A stretch of 64,000 bases of DNA, taken from the NCBI GenBank assembly GCA_947503525.1, contig CANNEA010000009.1, positions 1 through 64,000 of the forward strand. Direction: 5' to 3'. Shown here piece by piece: positions 48,742 through 58,085 of the stretch. Source of the stretch: an uncultured Carboxylicivirga sp. GTDB taxonomy: Bacteria > Bacteroidota > Bacteroidia > Bacteroidales > Marinilabiliaceae. The first letter of the stretch is position 1. Every line of letters begins with the position of its first letter. A model generated the notes under the pieces. It searched no databases. It was not told where the DNA came from and saw only the letters and a list, made by a program, of their open reading frames with translations. Position numbers and translations under genes: made by a program.

Positions 48742-49504
48742 AGTATTAATTGTAGAAGATGAAATGCCATCTGCACGTAAGCTGAAGGCTTTTCTTGCGC
48801 AAATAGCACCTGATTTTGAAGTGGTTGAAATACTCGATTCGATTGAGCAAACCGTATCATATCTTGAAACAAATAAGGTTGATTTGATATTTTTAGATAT
48901 TCATTTATCTGATGGAAACAGCTTCTCCATTTTTGAAAAAACTGAAGTTAATACACCAATTATATTTACAACTGCATTCGATCAATATGCTATTCAAGCC
49001 TTTGAGCAAAACAGCATTGGCTATCTCCTTAAACCTATTGGAATAGATAAACTTAAAGGAGCTATTGAAAAATTCAGAGGCGGTATAGAAAAAAGAGCAG
49101 ATTCAGTCCAGGGAATTGATTACAACGTGTTAGGCCAAATTATTGCTCAACAGCAGAAACCCGAATATCGCGAGCGATTTATGGTGCACTTCAGAGGTAT
49201 GATAAAATCAATTGACATAAGTGAAGTGGCCTACTTCTTTGCAGAAAACCGTGCTGTATTTATTGTACTTTTTGATGGAAAAACCTATGATTTAAGCATG
49301 ACATTAGAACAGTTGGAATCAGAACTTAATCCGAAAATATTTTACAGGGCAAACCGAAAATTTATTGTTTCTATCAAAGCCATTAAAGAGGCAGTTGTTT
49401 ATTCTAAAAATAAACTCAAATTACATCTTAAACCTGAATCAACTAGTGATGTAATTATTTCCACCGAGAAAGCTTCAAAGTTTAAGCATTGGCTGGCTGG
49501 GTAA
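48734..49504 (+). CDS. LytTR-family response regulator (RND cassette 2)
   Basis: This response regulator has 256 aa from the ATG at 48734. The frame extends to a TTG at 48722, but MIKVLIVEDE is the proper receiver start. The acidic pair is Glu8/Asp9 and the phospho-acceptor is Asp55 in LIFLDIHLSDG, with Thr in IIFTTAFDQYAI and Lys in YLLKPIG. The LytTR DNA-binding domain is at about 150-255 (YRERFMVHFRGMIKSIDISE, YRANRKFIVSIKAI). It overlaps the kinase gene and ends the five-gene block. It is clearly paralogous to the cassette 1 regulator over its full length. Confidence 0.93.
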   Translation: MIKVLIVEDEMPSARKLKAFLAQIAPDFEVVEILDSIEQTVSYLETNKVDLIFLDIHLSDGNSFSIFEKTEVNTPIIFTTAFDQYAIQAFEQNSIGYLLKPIGIDKLKGAIEKFRGGIEKRADSVQGIDYNVLGQIIAQQQKPEYRERFMVHFRGMIKSIDISEVAYFFAENRAVFIVLFDGKTYDLSMTLEQLESELNPKIFYRANRKFIVSIKAIKEAVVYSKNKLKLHLKPESTSDVIISTEKASKFKHWLAG

Positions 49505-49603
49505 TTAAGACTGATTACCTGACTATTGGGAATAGTTGAGAAGAACTGGATTTTAATAAATTATTAGTTTATCTTTTTTCTTTCTTACTAAAACCCAAAT
49601 ATC

Positions 49604-51181
49604 ATGACTTTACTTTACAAAAAGAGACCTTGTCTCTCACTGTGTCTAAGCGCGATGTTTTTATTGGCGTTTTTTTTAATGGCTTTCGATGGCATAGCTC
49701 AAGAAAAGCAAAATGACAAGAAGCAAAATTCAGAATCCTACTGGCAAATTATCACCGAGCATGCTGATTGGTCTGCAAGAGCCGGCCTTCAAGTGGTAAG
49801 AGTTAAAAACAAGCTTTACCTTATGGGAGGACGAACGCCTATCGAATCTGATATTTTCGGAGATAGTGAAATATGGAGCGATGTGTGGAAGAGTTCTTTG
49901 AAAGGAAAAAAATGGCGCAATATTCTGGAGTCAGGTGGTGAAAACCATTGGCCTGCCCGAGCCTACTTTCAAGCTGTATCAAAAGGTAAGTACATGTACG
50001 TTATGGGTGGTCAGAACTTTAATGTAATTCCCAACCCAAATCCATTTCCTCAAGAAGGAGAACCAGCCTTCATTTCAGTTTCTGAGTTCTTCAATGATGT
50101 ATGGCGAAGCAGAGATGGTGTACATTGGAAACAAATGACAGATGAAGCTCCGTGGGACAAACGAGCTGGTTTAAGTTGTGTTATACATCGAAATGAACTA
50201 TATGTCATGGCGGGATCGGTTAATGATGATGCCGCTGTAATAGAAGGACAACCTAAACGCATTTATTATAATGATGTGTGGAAATCAAAAGATGGGAGAA
50301 AATGGATTAAAGTTTGTGATTCCGCTCCATGGACACCGCGAGCAGGCGCAATTACTGTAACGAAAAATGGATATATTTATTTAATTGGTGGCGAAGATAA
50401 TTTTACCTGCGAAGAAGACGGCCGTTGTCCACCATATTACAACGACGTTTGGAGATCAAAAAATGGTAAACACTGGGAGTTAGTTACAGCCGAAGCTTCT
50501 TGGGCAGCCAGACCTGGACATCAAGTTGTGGTTTACAAAAATCAATTCGTATTATTTGGGGGTTTTGGATTAAGCTTTGACCCTTCAGATCCATTTAAAC
50601 CATCAAATCCTATGGATATTTGGACTAGTAAAAATGGTAAAGACTGGAAAATACTTGAAGGTGCGCCCTGGAATGCTGAAACAGCAGCTGACATAAAATA
50701 CGACTTTGACGCTATCTGGGTGCCCGGAAAAAGAAAAGGCAGTCCTCCGGCCATTTTAACTTTTGGCGGCGATAGAGAAACGTTTAACCCATTTGACCCC
50801 TTTAATTATCTAAACGTTGATAATGATGTTTGGCGATTTACTCCGTTCCATAAACCAAAAACATGGGACGATAAGAATGACAAATGGGATAAGGATGATG
50901 ATGGTACGAAGATGGAATTTAAAGCTTACCCTAGTCCATTTAAACACATGACCACCATTAAATATTATCTGGACGAAAAAGATGAAGAAGTAATAATCAA
51001 CATCTATAATTCAGATGGTCGCCTAGTTAAACATCTGTATAATGGAAAAGCTGATCAAGGCTGGCTGATTAAACAGTGGGATGGAAAAAACGATAAAAAC
51101 CAAAGATTACATAAAGGCATTTACTATGTTAAAATAATAACCAATAAGAAAATAAGAACATTACGAATTGTAAAGAAATAA
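49604..51181 (+). CDS. Secreted kelch-repeat-like protein with T9SS tail
   Basis: This 525-aa protein has a long signal peptide (about 1-32, ending FDGIAQ). A series of kelch/beta-propeller blades follows, each with the cue YNDVWKSKDG...W then RAG..V..N.LY..GG (for example NDVWRSRDGVHWKQM, YNDVWKSKDGRKWIKV, YNDVWRSKNGKHWELV). The C-terminal domain (about 439-525) has the FlgD-like/type A T9SS features AYPSPF, IYNSDGRLV and HKGIYYVKI, ending in VKK. It is probably surface-exposed, binding a protein or glycan. It is a single gene with a terminator behind it, just downstream of the LytTR regulator of cassette 2. Confidence 0.85.
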   Translation: MTLLYKKRPCLSLCLSAMFLLAFFLMAFDGIAQEKQNDKKQNSESYWQIITEHADWSARAGLQVVRVKNKLYLMGGRTPIESDIFGDSEIWSDVWKSSLKGKKWRNILESGGENHWPARAYFQAVSKGKYMYVMGGQNFNVIPNPNPFPQEGEPAFISVSEFFNDVWRSRDGVHWKQMTDEAPWDKRAGLSCVIHRNELYVMAGSVNDDAAVIEGQPKRIYYNDVWKSKDGRKWIKVCDSAPWTPRAGAITVTKNGYIYLIGGEDNFTCEEDGRCPPYYNDVWRSKNGKHWELVTAEASWAARPGHQVVVYKNQFVLFGGFGLSFDPSDPFKPSNPMDIWTSKNGKDWKILEGAPWNAETAADIKYDFDAIWVPGKRKGSPPAILTFGGDRETFNPFDPFNYLNVDNDVWRFTPFHKPKTWDDKNDKWDKDDDGTKMEFKAYPSPFKHMTTIKYYLDEKDEEVIINIYNSDGRLVKHLYNGKADQGWLIKQWDGKNDKNQRLHKGIYYVKIITNKKIRTLRIVKK

Positions 51182-51200
51182 AATTACTCTTATAAGTTTG

Positions 51201-51240
51201 AAGCCCTATATGATTATTTAATCGCATAGGGCTTTAATTA
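51201..51240 (+). terminator. Terminator after the kelch-like gene
   Basis: A 9-bp stem AAGCCCTAT / ATAGGGCTT (51201-51209 and 51226-51234) is followed by a short T/A-rich tail, 19 bp after the stop codon. Confidence 0.65.
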
Positions 51241-51250
51241 TATTATCATC

Positions 51251-51282
51251 TTGACAATCACAAAATAAAGATCGTAACTTTA
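51251..51282 (+). promoter_or_regulatory. Candidate promoter for the NTF2-like lipoprotein gene
   Basis: A TTG at 51251 and a near-consensus -7 element TAACTTTA (7 of 8 positions match TAnnTTTG) at 51275-51282 are 21 bp apart, 27 bp before the start codon. Confidence 0.35.
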
Positions 51283-51309
51283 ATTCATTAACTTGTAAAA
51301 ACACTCAAA

Positions 51310-51795
51310 ATGAAACGCTCATTTATTATTTCCCTGGCATTTTTAGCACTAATACTAATGGCCTGCCCAACGCCTAATGACAAACCACTTACTCATGAAG
51401 AAAAACATGCCATTGGTTTAGAAGTTAATAAGGTACTGGATAACTGGTTTAGGGCCCCTAAAGAAAACTTTATCAAACACATTATGGATGGAATTCATTT
51501 TGATAGTAATACGGCAATGGTAGCCGATGGCTTAATAACAATTGGTGGAGAAGCTATGCGAAAATATATGCATGAAGGGCTTAAGGATGTAGAATATATT
51601 TCGGATGTACAAACCCCTACAAGATATACTCATGTGCTAACACGAGATGTTGTTGTGATCACTTTAAATTATGAAGAAAAAATTCATTTAAAAACTGGTG
51701 AAATCTTTCCTAACAAAGGAGGTTTTCAATATGTATTTAAGAAAATTGATGACAATTGGAAAGTTGTGAATATGGCTGGAACTCATACCAAATAA
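51310..51795 (+). CDS. SnoaL/DUF4440-like (NTF2-fold) lipoprotein
   Basis: This 161-aa lipoprotein has lipobox LILMAC and Cys19. The mature part resembles the SnoaL/DUF4440 branch of the NTF2 superfamily: helix EVNKVLDNWFRA, then strands with VADGLITIGGEAMRKYM, VVVITLNYEEKIHLKTGE, and the closing strand DDNWKVVNMAGTHT. Such folds bind small molecules, and no catalytic residue is evident here. It is convergent with the propeller kinase, only 13 bp away. Confidence 0.75.
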   Translation: MKRSFIISLAFLALILMACPTPNDKPLTHEEKHAIGLEVNKVLDNWFRAPKENFIKHIMDGIHFDSNTAMVADGLITIGGEAMRKYMHEGLKDVEYISDVQTPTRYTHVLTRDVVVITLNYEEKIHLKTGEIFPNKGGFQYVFKKIDDNWKVVNMAGTHTK

Positions 51796-51808
51796 ACAAC
51801 AAAGCCTA

Positions 51809-54800
51809 TTAATTAGTTTGGGGCAATGTAAACCAAAAGGTTGCACCTTGCCCCTCTTGACTTTCAACCCCAATTTCTCCTCCATTTTTCTCAACAAACT
51901 CTTTGCAAATAATCAATCCTAAACCTGTTCCTTTTTCACCATGTGTACCTTCCTTTTTTAGTTTTTGATCAATCCGAAAGAGCTTTTTCTGATTTTCAGC
52001 AGATATCCCTATTCCATCATCCATAACCTTAATAAAGTGTAGATGATCCTCTGACGATACATTCACCTCGATCGTTCCACCATCTTTAGTAAATTTCATT
52101 GCATTACCCAAGAGATTACGCAGTACAGTATTAATACTATTTCTATCACCATAGGCCTGCCATTGATTAGAAATATATTTTAACTGAATAGCTTTTTTAT
52201 CAGCTGAAAGACGATAAAGGTTTATATTCTCTTGAATCAACATATTCAAGTCAAATGCTTTGGCTTTAAAGTCAATTTTGCCACGCTGAGACCTTGACCA
52301 GGTCAATAGGTTTTCGAGCAATGCGTATATCTGCTTTATTGACCCATGCATTTTTGTTACACACTCTTTCCTATCTTCTTTATCATAAGCATCATAATTA
52401 TCTGTAAACACATCGCTTATCGACATTAAACTGGCAAAAGGATTTTTTAAGTCGTGTGAGATTATGGAGAAAAACTTGTCTTTGGTTGCGTTCATGGCCA
52501 TCAAATTCTGCTCCGAAAACATGAGTTGCTCATTTGCTTTACTTATTTCAAGGTTTTGTTTTCGAAGCAAATGATTTGTTTTTCGACGAAGCAAATAGCG
52601 ATAGACAAATACTACAACCATAGTGAAAATCAGTAACACCAGGAGAATAAACCAAAATTTCATCCAAAATGGTGGCAAAACCTGAATATTTAATTCGCTT
52701 GGATTTTCACTCCAACTTCCATCCTCGTTTGTACATTTTACTTTAAAAATATACTTGCCCGGATCGACATTAGCATATGAAACAAAATTACGATTGCCTG
52801 CCATATGCCATTCTTTATCTAATGGGTCCAATTGGAAAGCATACTGAGTTTTTGAAGGGAACAAATGATTCATTCCTGAAAACTCAAGAGAAAAAAAGCG
52901 ATTGGAATATGGCAGAATTATTTCATTGAGATATGAAATATGCCGAGCTAAGAAATATTCATCCTCAACAACATTTAGTTTATTAGATGCCTCTTCATTC
53001 ACATCTGTAGCCACCTTATTACCCATCACATCCAGATGTGTAAAAATGGCCTTGGTTTCTGTTTCACTTTTTATAAGCTGTTTGCTTCTAATGATATTTA
53101 GCCCATATACCCCGCCAAAATACAGTGTACCACTGTTTCCTTTATGATATGCGCCTCCGTTAAATTCATTACTCTGGAGCCCATCATTCACATCAAAATT
53201 TCGAGTGTCTTTCGTATTAGGATCAAAACAGCAAATTCCTTTATTCGTGCTTAACCACAAGGCTCCATCTTCATCAGTAAGGATGCTATAAATAACCTCA
53301 TTGGGTAAACCGTCATCAACTCCATAATACTGAATTGAGTCTTCTTGAAGATTCAGATAATTTAAACCACTATTGGTTCCAAGCCAAAAGTTGTTGTCTT
53401 CATCCTCTAAAATTGAAAATACGATATCGTTTGACAATGCCGGATTAGTTTGGGTAGTATAATGTTTAAAAGTGTAGGTGTTAGGATTTAAGCGATTTAC
53501 ACCACCACCATATGTTCCAATCCAAATATAGCCTTCCTTATCTTCAACAATAGACGAATACACAAAATTATGAGATATTGATTGTGGATTTTCATCATCA
53601 TGCATGAATCGTCTGAAAGTGTTCGTATTATGATCGAATAAATTCAGACCATTCCGTGTTCCTATCCATAGTTGTCCTTTGCTGTCTTCAAATACCACCC
53701 TAACGGAATTATCTGATATACTATTAGCCAGATTTGGATCATGAACATAGGCTGTAAACTTTTTAGTATTGGGATCAAATCGATTCAATCCGCCGCCATC
53801 CGTTCCCATCCAAATTATACCATTGCTATCTTCAAACACATCCCGCACTGACGAATTGGAGAGAGAGTTGGAATTATTGTCATCTGTATCATAAAATTGA
53901 TAAGAATCATCGCCGGTGTCAATGCAACAAACACCTTTATCATTTGTACCAATCCAAATCGTTCCATCAGATGCTTCCCATATCGACCAAATAAAATTAC
54001 TTGATAAACTATTTTCTGAAAGTGGATTGTGCTGATACAACTCAAACTTATTTGTACTTCTATTATAGATATTTAAGCCGGCTCCATAGGTTCCTATCCA
54101 AACATTTCCGCTAATAGTGTCTTCATATATACAATTTATATGGTTCTGACTTAGACTTGAATTATCCAAAGTACTATGAACCAAATTAGTAATCTTACCA
54201 CCAGAATGAATTATAGATACTCCATCACCATGCGTTCCATACCATATATCACCATTGCTTAGTTTAACAAGAGCTTTACTCGAATTAATGGCCAAACTAT
54301 TACTTTGTTGAAAGGCATCAACCTTTTTCAACAAGTGTCGGGAAGTATAATTGTAACTGTATAAACCCGTATTTGTACTAATCCACAAAAGTTGATCATC
54401 AGCAACTTCAATTGATTCAATTTGAATACCACCATCTAAACCAAAGATATTATGGCTTATCCATTTGCCAGTTAAGGGGTTTCGAAAGAACAGATCAAAA
54501 TTACTGGAGGCAAACAGATTAATATCCATCTCACACAGACTAACGATTTTGGTATTTTCTATTTCATTTACCCAATCTGCATTTTTATTATTGCGCTTGA
54601 ATAATCCATTGTTGGAGGCAACGTAAATTTCGCCCTCTTTAGTTGCTATTATTTCATTGATTCTTGACGCAATCGACGCTTCATTTTGCGCCTGTAAAGT
54701 TTTGGTATCAACTTGATTTAAGCCTCGCGCTGTACCAACATAAACTATTTTTTCATAATGATATAAACAAGTAATGGTATCGCTACTTAAGTGTCTGTAC

Positions 54801-55165
54801 GGATCTTCATTGGAAAAATTGGCAAATACTTCCTTAACCGGATTATAATGGGATAAGCCTTGACTGGAACCAAACCAAAAATGTCCCCGCTCATCCTCCA
54901 CAATGCTTTCAATCCATTTATGACAAATACTATTAGAATTCTCAATATCCGTTCGAAACACCTCAAAATGATAACCGTCGTAACGATTTAATCCATCTTC
55001 GGTACCAAACCACATATAGCCTTTCGAATCACGAAATACGCTATATACTGAACTAAGTGACAATCCATCGTTGATGTCTATATGCTGAAATCGTATAGGT
55101 GGGGATTGAGCATTGGTTACAACATACACCAATACCATTAATAGGATGAGATAGGGATTTTTCAT
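51809..55165 (-). CDS. Two-component-regulator-propeller sensor histidine kinase
   Basis: This is a 1118-aa membrane kinase. The signal peptide (1-19) is followed by about 14 seven-bladed-propeller-type repeats, two sensor propellers over about 25-710, each repeat with the cue WIGT..GLN.......F. A Y_Y_Y domain follows at about 765-830 (NPSELNIQV end), then a TM helix at 837-859 (WFILLVLLIFTMVVVFVYRY). HisKA has His904 in FFSIISHDLKNPF, and HATPase_c has NLLGNAMKFTKDGG, DDGIGI and GEKGTGLGL. It resembles the hybrid systems that sense polysaccharide breakdown products in Bacteroidota but lacks the C-terminal receiver and AraC domains. It must therefore pass its signal to a separate regulator not seen here. 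Confidence 0.92.
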   Translation of the reverse strand: MKNPYLILLMVLVYVVTNAQSPPIRFQHIDINDGLSLSSVYSVFRDSKGYMWFGTEDGLNRYDGYHFEVFRTDIENSNSICHKWIESIVEDERGHFWFGSSQGLSHYNPVKEVFANFSNEDPYRHLSSDTITCLYHYEKIVYVGTARGLNQVDTKTLQAQNEASIASRINEIIATKEGEIYVASNNGLFKRNNKNADWVNEIENTKIVSLCEMDINLFASSNFDLFFRNPLTGKWISHNIFGLDGGIQIESIEVADDQLLWISTNTGLYSYNYTSRHLLKKVDAFQQSNSLAINSSKALVKLSNGDIWYGTHGDGVSIIHSGGKITNLVHSTLDNSSLSQNHINCIYEDTISGNVWIGTYGAGLNIYNRSTNKFELYQHNPLSENSLSSNFIWSIWEASDGTIWIGTNDKGVCCIDTGDDSYQFYDTDDNNSNSLSNSSVRDVFEDSNGIIWMGTDGGGLNRFDPNTKKFTAYVHDPNLANSISDNSVRVVFEDSKGQLWIGTRNGLNLFDHNTNTFRRFMHDDENPQSISHNFVYSSIVEDKEGYIWIGTYGGGVNRLNPNTYTFKHYTTQTNPALSNDIVFSILEDEDNNFWLGTNSGLNYLNLQEDSIQYYGVDDGLPNEVIYSILTDEDGALWLSTNKGICCFDPNTKDTRNFDVNDGLQSNEFNGGAYHKGNSGTLYFGGVYGLNIIRSKQLIKSETETKAIFTHLDVMGNKVATDVNEEASNKLNVVEDEYFLARHISYLNEIILPYSNRFFSLEFSGMNHLFPSKTQYAFQLDPLDKEWHMAGNRNFVSYANVDPGKYIFKVKCTNEDGSWSENPSELNIQVLPPFWMKFWFILLVLLIFTMVVVFVYRYLLRRKTNHLLRKQNLEISKANEQLMFSEQNLMAMNATKDKFFSIISHDLKNPFASLMSISDVFTDNYDAYDKEDRKECVTKMHGSIKQIYALLENLLTWSRSQRGKIDFKAKAFDLNMLIQENINLYRLSADKKAIQLKYISNQWQAYGDRNSINTVLRNLLGNAMKFTKDGGTIEVNVSSEDHLHFIKVMDDGIGISAENQKKLFRIDQKLKKEGTHGEKGTGLGLIICKEFVEKNGGEIGVESQEGQGATFWFTLPQTN

Positions 55166-55260
55166 TTTAAGCTGGGTTGTTCATCTAAAAATAGTGATTT
55201 ACAACAGCTTTACCAAAAATCAGATACGTATATCAATCATAAAACTTTTAAATAATCGCC

Positions 55261-55977
55261 TTATTTTTTATCCTTTCTAAACTGGACCCGATACTCCTTG
55301 CTCATTTTCTCTGTTGCGTATTGAAAAATTAAACGAGGCGCATCGTTCTTCCATTTATGCAGAAACTTTTCAACTTTCTCCGGTTCCTTTTTCCAGCATT
55401 CTCTTAAGAACCATCCGAGGCCCTGATGCACCACTCTTTCAGTATCCATCATCATAGAATCAATAAAATCCAATAAGGTATCAACAGACATTCCATTTTT
55501 TAATGGCTTAATAAAACTCACCGGAACAGCGCGTCTTTGGAACTTATTAGAAGCGACTTTCCATGGCATAAAATCATTAAAGTCAACAATTTTATTATCG
55601 ATAAAATAGGGTATTATTTCACTGCTTATCACATCAGTATGTCCCCAGTTGATTATTCCAAGATGAAACCATTCTTCGATTGATGTGAATGTAAGCCGAT
55701 CAAACTTCTTTTTATGATGATTAGTTAAAAGGTATGCAAAACTTGTTTCTTCATATTTTCCAGTTGGAATAAGCAGACGCGAAACTTCCAAGGCTAAAGC
55801 AAGACTAAACTCTTCTCTGGCAATTATTTCAGAAGTTTTAGACATAATTAATTCAGAGGACAAACCATAGGAATCAAAACCTTCTTTAAAATATCGACTA
55901 TATTTTACAACCAGTTTCTCGTCTGCGTTAGTTTCGCAATATGTCCTAATTTCTTTGAATAATTCTTTTGCTGTCAT
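55261..55977 (-). CDS. AlkD-like DNA alkylation repair protein
   Basis: This 238-aa HEAT-like alpha-helical protein is of the AlkD/DNA_alkylation family. AlkD is a DNA glycosylase that excises bulky alkylated bases such as 3-methyladenine. Features include VKYSRYFKEGFDSYGLS, the long run of helices, the Trp/Arg-rich MPWKVASNKFQRRAVPVSF (about 143-163) and HQGLGWFLRECWKKEP (about 190-205), which matches the conserved second-half motif containing the functional Trp. There is no signal peptide. It is a single gene, with no operon partner evident. Confidence 0.85.
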   Translation of the reverse strand: MTAKELFKEIRTYCETNADEKLVVKYSRYFKEGFDSYGLSSELIMSKTSEIIAREEFSLALALEVSRLLIPTGKYEETSFAYLLTNHHKKKFDRLTFTSIEEWFHLGIINWGHTDVISSEIIPYFIDNKIVDFNDFMPWKVASNKFQRRAVPVSFIKPLKNGMSVDTLLDFIDSMMMDTERVVHQGLGWFLRECWKKEPEKVEKFLHKWKNDAPRLIFQYATEKMSKEYRVQFRKDKK

Positions 55978-56059
55978 GATAGAGATTTAAGTAGATTAAA
56001 AATACGAAATCATTGGCAGAAAAAAATCCATAGTAGAAATAATAAACTATTCAAATTGA

Positions 56060-56093
56060 AAAAAAGAACTCCGCCCAGGGGAGGGAGGAGTTC
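56060..56093 (-). terminator. Intrinsic terminator of the candidate small RNA
   Basis: On the minus strand GAACTCC...GGAGTTC (56066-56072 and 56087-56093) forms a strong stem, and the intervening region is also largely self-complementary. A run of T follows directly. No T-run exists on the plus strand, which fixes the orientation. Confidence 0.7.
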
Positions 56094-56260
56094 ACAACTA
56101 GAATACGCGAAAAATGTTTCGGGATAGAATCATTTTTCTAATGGAGATTTTAAAGCTTTCTTACTTTGTTGTAACTAACAACACTATTTAATTGCGATTA
56201 TAAAATAATTTCTTGTTGGCTTATCTAGACTCTCTTTGACTACAAATAAAGGATATATCA
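56060..56260 (-). ncRNA. Candidate small non-coding RNA with terminator
   Basis: The 366-bp gap 55978-56343 has no ORF that matches a family. On the minus strand a sequence of roughly 170-190 nt could begin near 56245, where a weak promoter-like TTTATTTG lies at about 56240-56250. It holds two hairpins, TGTTGT-tagtt-ACAACA near 56180 and an 8-bp stem GAAAAATG/CATTTTTC (56109-56116 and 56131-56138). It ends in a GC-rich intrinsic terminator followed by TTTTTTT. This could be a 6S-type or other small RNA of the Bacteroidota, but it is identified only by structure. Ends are approximate. It could also be the 3' tail of the 76-aa gene at 56344-56574. Confidence 0.4.
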
Positions 56261-56343
56261 CCACGCGAAATCAATAAAAAGGAACGAAACAGCAATAAAT
56301 GAGAATGAAACGGAAATTGGAAGAATGAACCTCCTTTAATAAA

Positions 56344-56574
56344 TTAAACAGGCTTTTTGGAATATACGATAGACGTTTTTCCGGCCTTATAGTTAACGAC
56401 CATAAAAATAAAGGAAGAATTCTGCAATGTTCCAATAAGTTGCAAACTCAATTGTTCCTGACTATAAACAACATTATCACCATTCTTATAGTGAACGGAT
56501 ATCGCATCTATAAAATATAATTCGGACTCATTTGTAAATAGCCCTTCATCCCAACATTTGTATTGAATCTGCAT
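56344..56574 (-). CDS. Hypothetical protein, 76 aa
   Basis: This 76-aa ORF with an ATG start encodes a mixed sequence without a signal peptide. Its middle (LSLQLIGTLQNSSFIFMVVN) is hydrophobic but too broken by polar residues to be a membrane helix. The amino-acid composition looks like real protein, and no shadow gene lies on the opposite strand. No family is recognised, and the 161-bp gap upstream shows no clear promoter. It lies between the candidate RNA and peptide deformylase on the same strand. Confidence 0.5.
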   Translation of the reverse strand: MQIQYKCWDEGLFTNESELYFIDAISVHYKNGDNVVYSQEQLSLQLIGTLQNSSFIFMVVNYKAGKTSIVYSKKPV

Positions 56575-56735
56575 TAGCCTTGAAAATCAAATTGATTTCA
56601 AAACTAATATCACCTGGTAGCAATATTAAAACTAATGTAATGGACTGGAATAATTTAAGTTTAAAGCATAAGAATCAAGTATTGAATGTTACAATACCTG
56701 ATTAACTAAAAACAACATTAAGCAATCTAATCGCC

Positions 56736-57317
56736 TTATTTGGCAAATCGCATTCTATATTTCGGATTAACCTTACCTTCAGCAATCTGATTTAATTTAT
56801 TTTTCATCAAACGCTTACTAATCCCTGACACGTGATCGATATATAGAACACCTTCCGTATGATCATATTCATGCTGTATTACACGTGCATTATATCCGGA
56901 AAAGGTTTTTGTGTGTTTCTTAAAATCTTTATCGTAATACTCCATCTCGATGGACCAGGGGCGCTCAACCTCACCATTTAAGTCAGGTAAACTCAGACAA
57001 CCCTCCTGATCAGCCCACCAATCTTCAGATTCACTAATTATCTGGGCGTTGATAAATACCTCCTTAATTCCTTCTTCATCTTCAAATAGGTCGGCTTTAT
57101 CTTCATCCTCCATTGTTTCAAACACTTGAGCAGTATCTACAATAAACAATCGAATGGCTTTATTGACCTGAGGCGCCGCCAATCCTACTCCACCTGCATC
57201 ATACATGGTTTCCCACATATTTTCAACCAGCTTATCAACTCCTTCATATTCAGCTGTGATATCATCACACACTTTTCTCAACACTTTACTACCGTAGGCT
57301 GTAACCGCTAATGCCAT
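56736..57317 (-). CDS. def: Peptide deformylase
   Basis: This 193-aa metalloenzyme removes the formyl group from the N-terminal Met of new proteins. All three motifs are present: GVGLAAPQV (43-51), EGCLSLP with the metal ligand Cys107, and QHEYDH with His149, Glu150 and His153. An acidic insert near 65-85 (ETMEDEDKADLFEDEEG) is longer than in E. coli but common in Bacteroidota. The start codon is chosen as the first ATG of the frame. It is divergent from the lipocalin-like lipoprotein gene. Confidence 0.96.
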   Translation of the reverse strand: MALAVTAYGSKVLRKVCDDITAEYEGVDKLVENMWETMYDAGGVGLAAPQVNKAIRLFIVDTAQVFETMEDEDKADLFEDEEGIKEVFINAQIISESEDWWADQEGCLSLPDLNGEVERPWSIEMEYYDKDFKKHTKTFSGYNARVIQHEYDHTEGVLYIDHVSGISKRLMKNKLNQIAEGKVNPKYRMRFAK

Positions 57318-57534
57318 CTTGTTACTCTATTTTCAATTAAGGATGCAAAATTAATATAAAACATTAACAAGACAATTAAGGATATGTTTGTTAACAAACA
57401 AAAGATGCTCACTGCTTTTAAAAAAGCATTCAAGAAATATTAAAACCCACACCAAAGGCTTACGTAAGATTACAATAACTTTCGTATCATTATTTATTAT
57501 TCTATTTTAGCTTCACAAAATTATAAAACCAACT

Positions 57535-57996
57535 ATGAAACATTTATTTATTCCCTTACTTATTATTTTAACGGCCTGTAATGTAGAAACAAGTAAAACT
57601 ATTAATCCATCTCAAATTGAAGGGACTTGGCAACTTATTTCGTCGGAATACCATCGAAAAGATAGTATAACATCAAACATGACTGTTGGTCAGGAAATGA
57701 TAAAAATTATAAGTCCCAGTCATTTCGCTTTTTTTCTTCACGATCTCAAAAAAGGCAAAGATTCTACTAACATAGCCTACATGTCAGGTGGAGGCAGTTA
57801 TAGTTTTATCAATGGCAAATACACGGAAAACTTACAGTTTTGTACAGCTCGCGATTGGGAAAACAATTCTTTTACTTTTGATATACAAATAATTGGCGAC
57901 ACCCTTATTCAGCAAGGTCTTGAAGAAATGGAAAGCTTAGGCTTAGGTACAGAAAACCTATTATTAATAGAAAAGTATGTTAGAATAGATAAATAG
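57535..57996 (+). CDS. Lipocalin-like lipoprotein
   Basis: This 153-aa lipoprotein has lipobox ILTAC and Cys15. The mature protein begins with IEGTWQLISSEYHR, the usual opening of lipocalin-like domains in Bacteroidota, and continues through about eight short strands (HFAFFLHD, GGGSYSFINGKYTE, SFTFDIQIIGDTL). It probably binds a small hydrophobic ligand or is a structural envelope protein. It is not part of an obvious operon, and PlsC starts 89 bp downstream. Confidence 0.7.
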   Translation: MKHLFIPLLIILTACNVETSKTINPSQIEGTWQLISSEYHRKDSITSNMTVGQEMIKIISPSHFAFFLHDLKKGKDSTNIAYMSGGGSYSFINGKYTENLQFCTARDWENNSFTFDIQIIGDTLIQQGLEEMESLGLGTENLLLIEKYVRIDK

Positions 57997-58085
57997 AAGT
58001 CAATTGCTGTTTCTTTTGAAAGTGACAATGCAATTATTAATAAATAATTTTTGTTTTTTTGTATTCGAGAATAAATTGAACAAAA

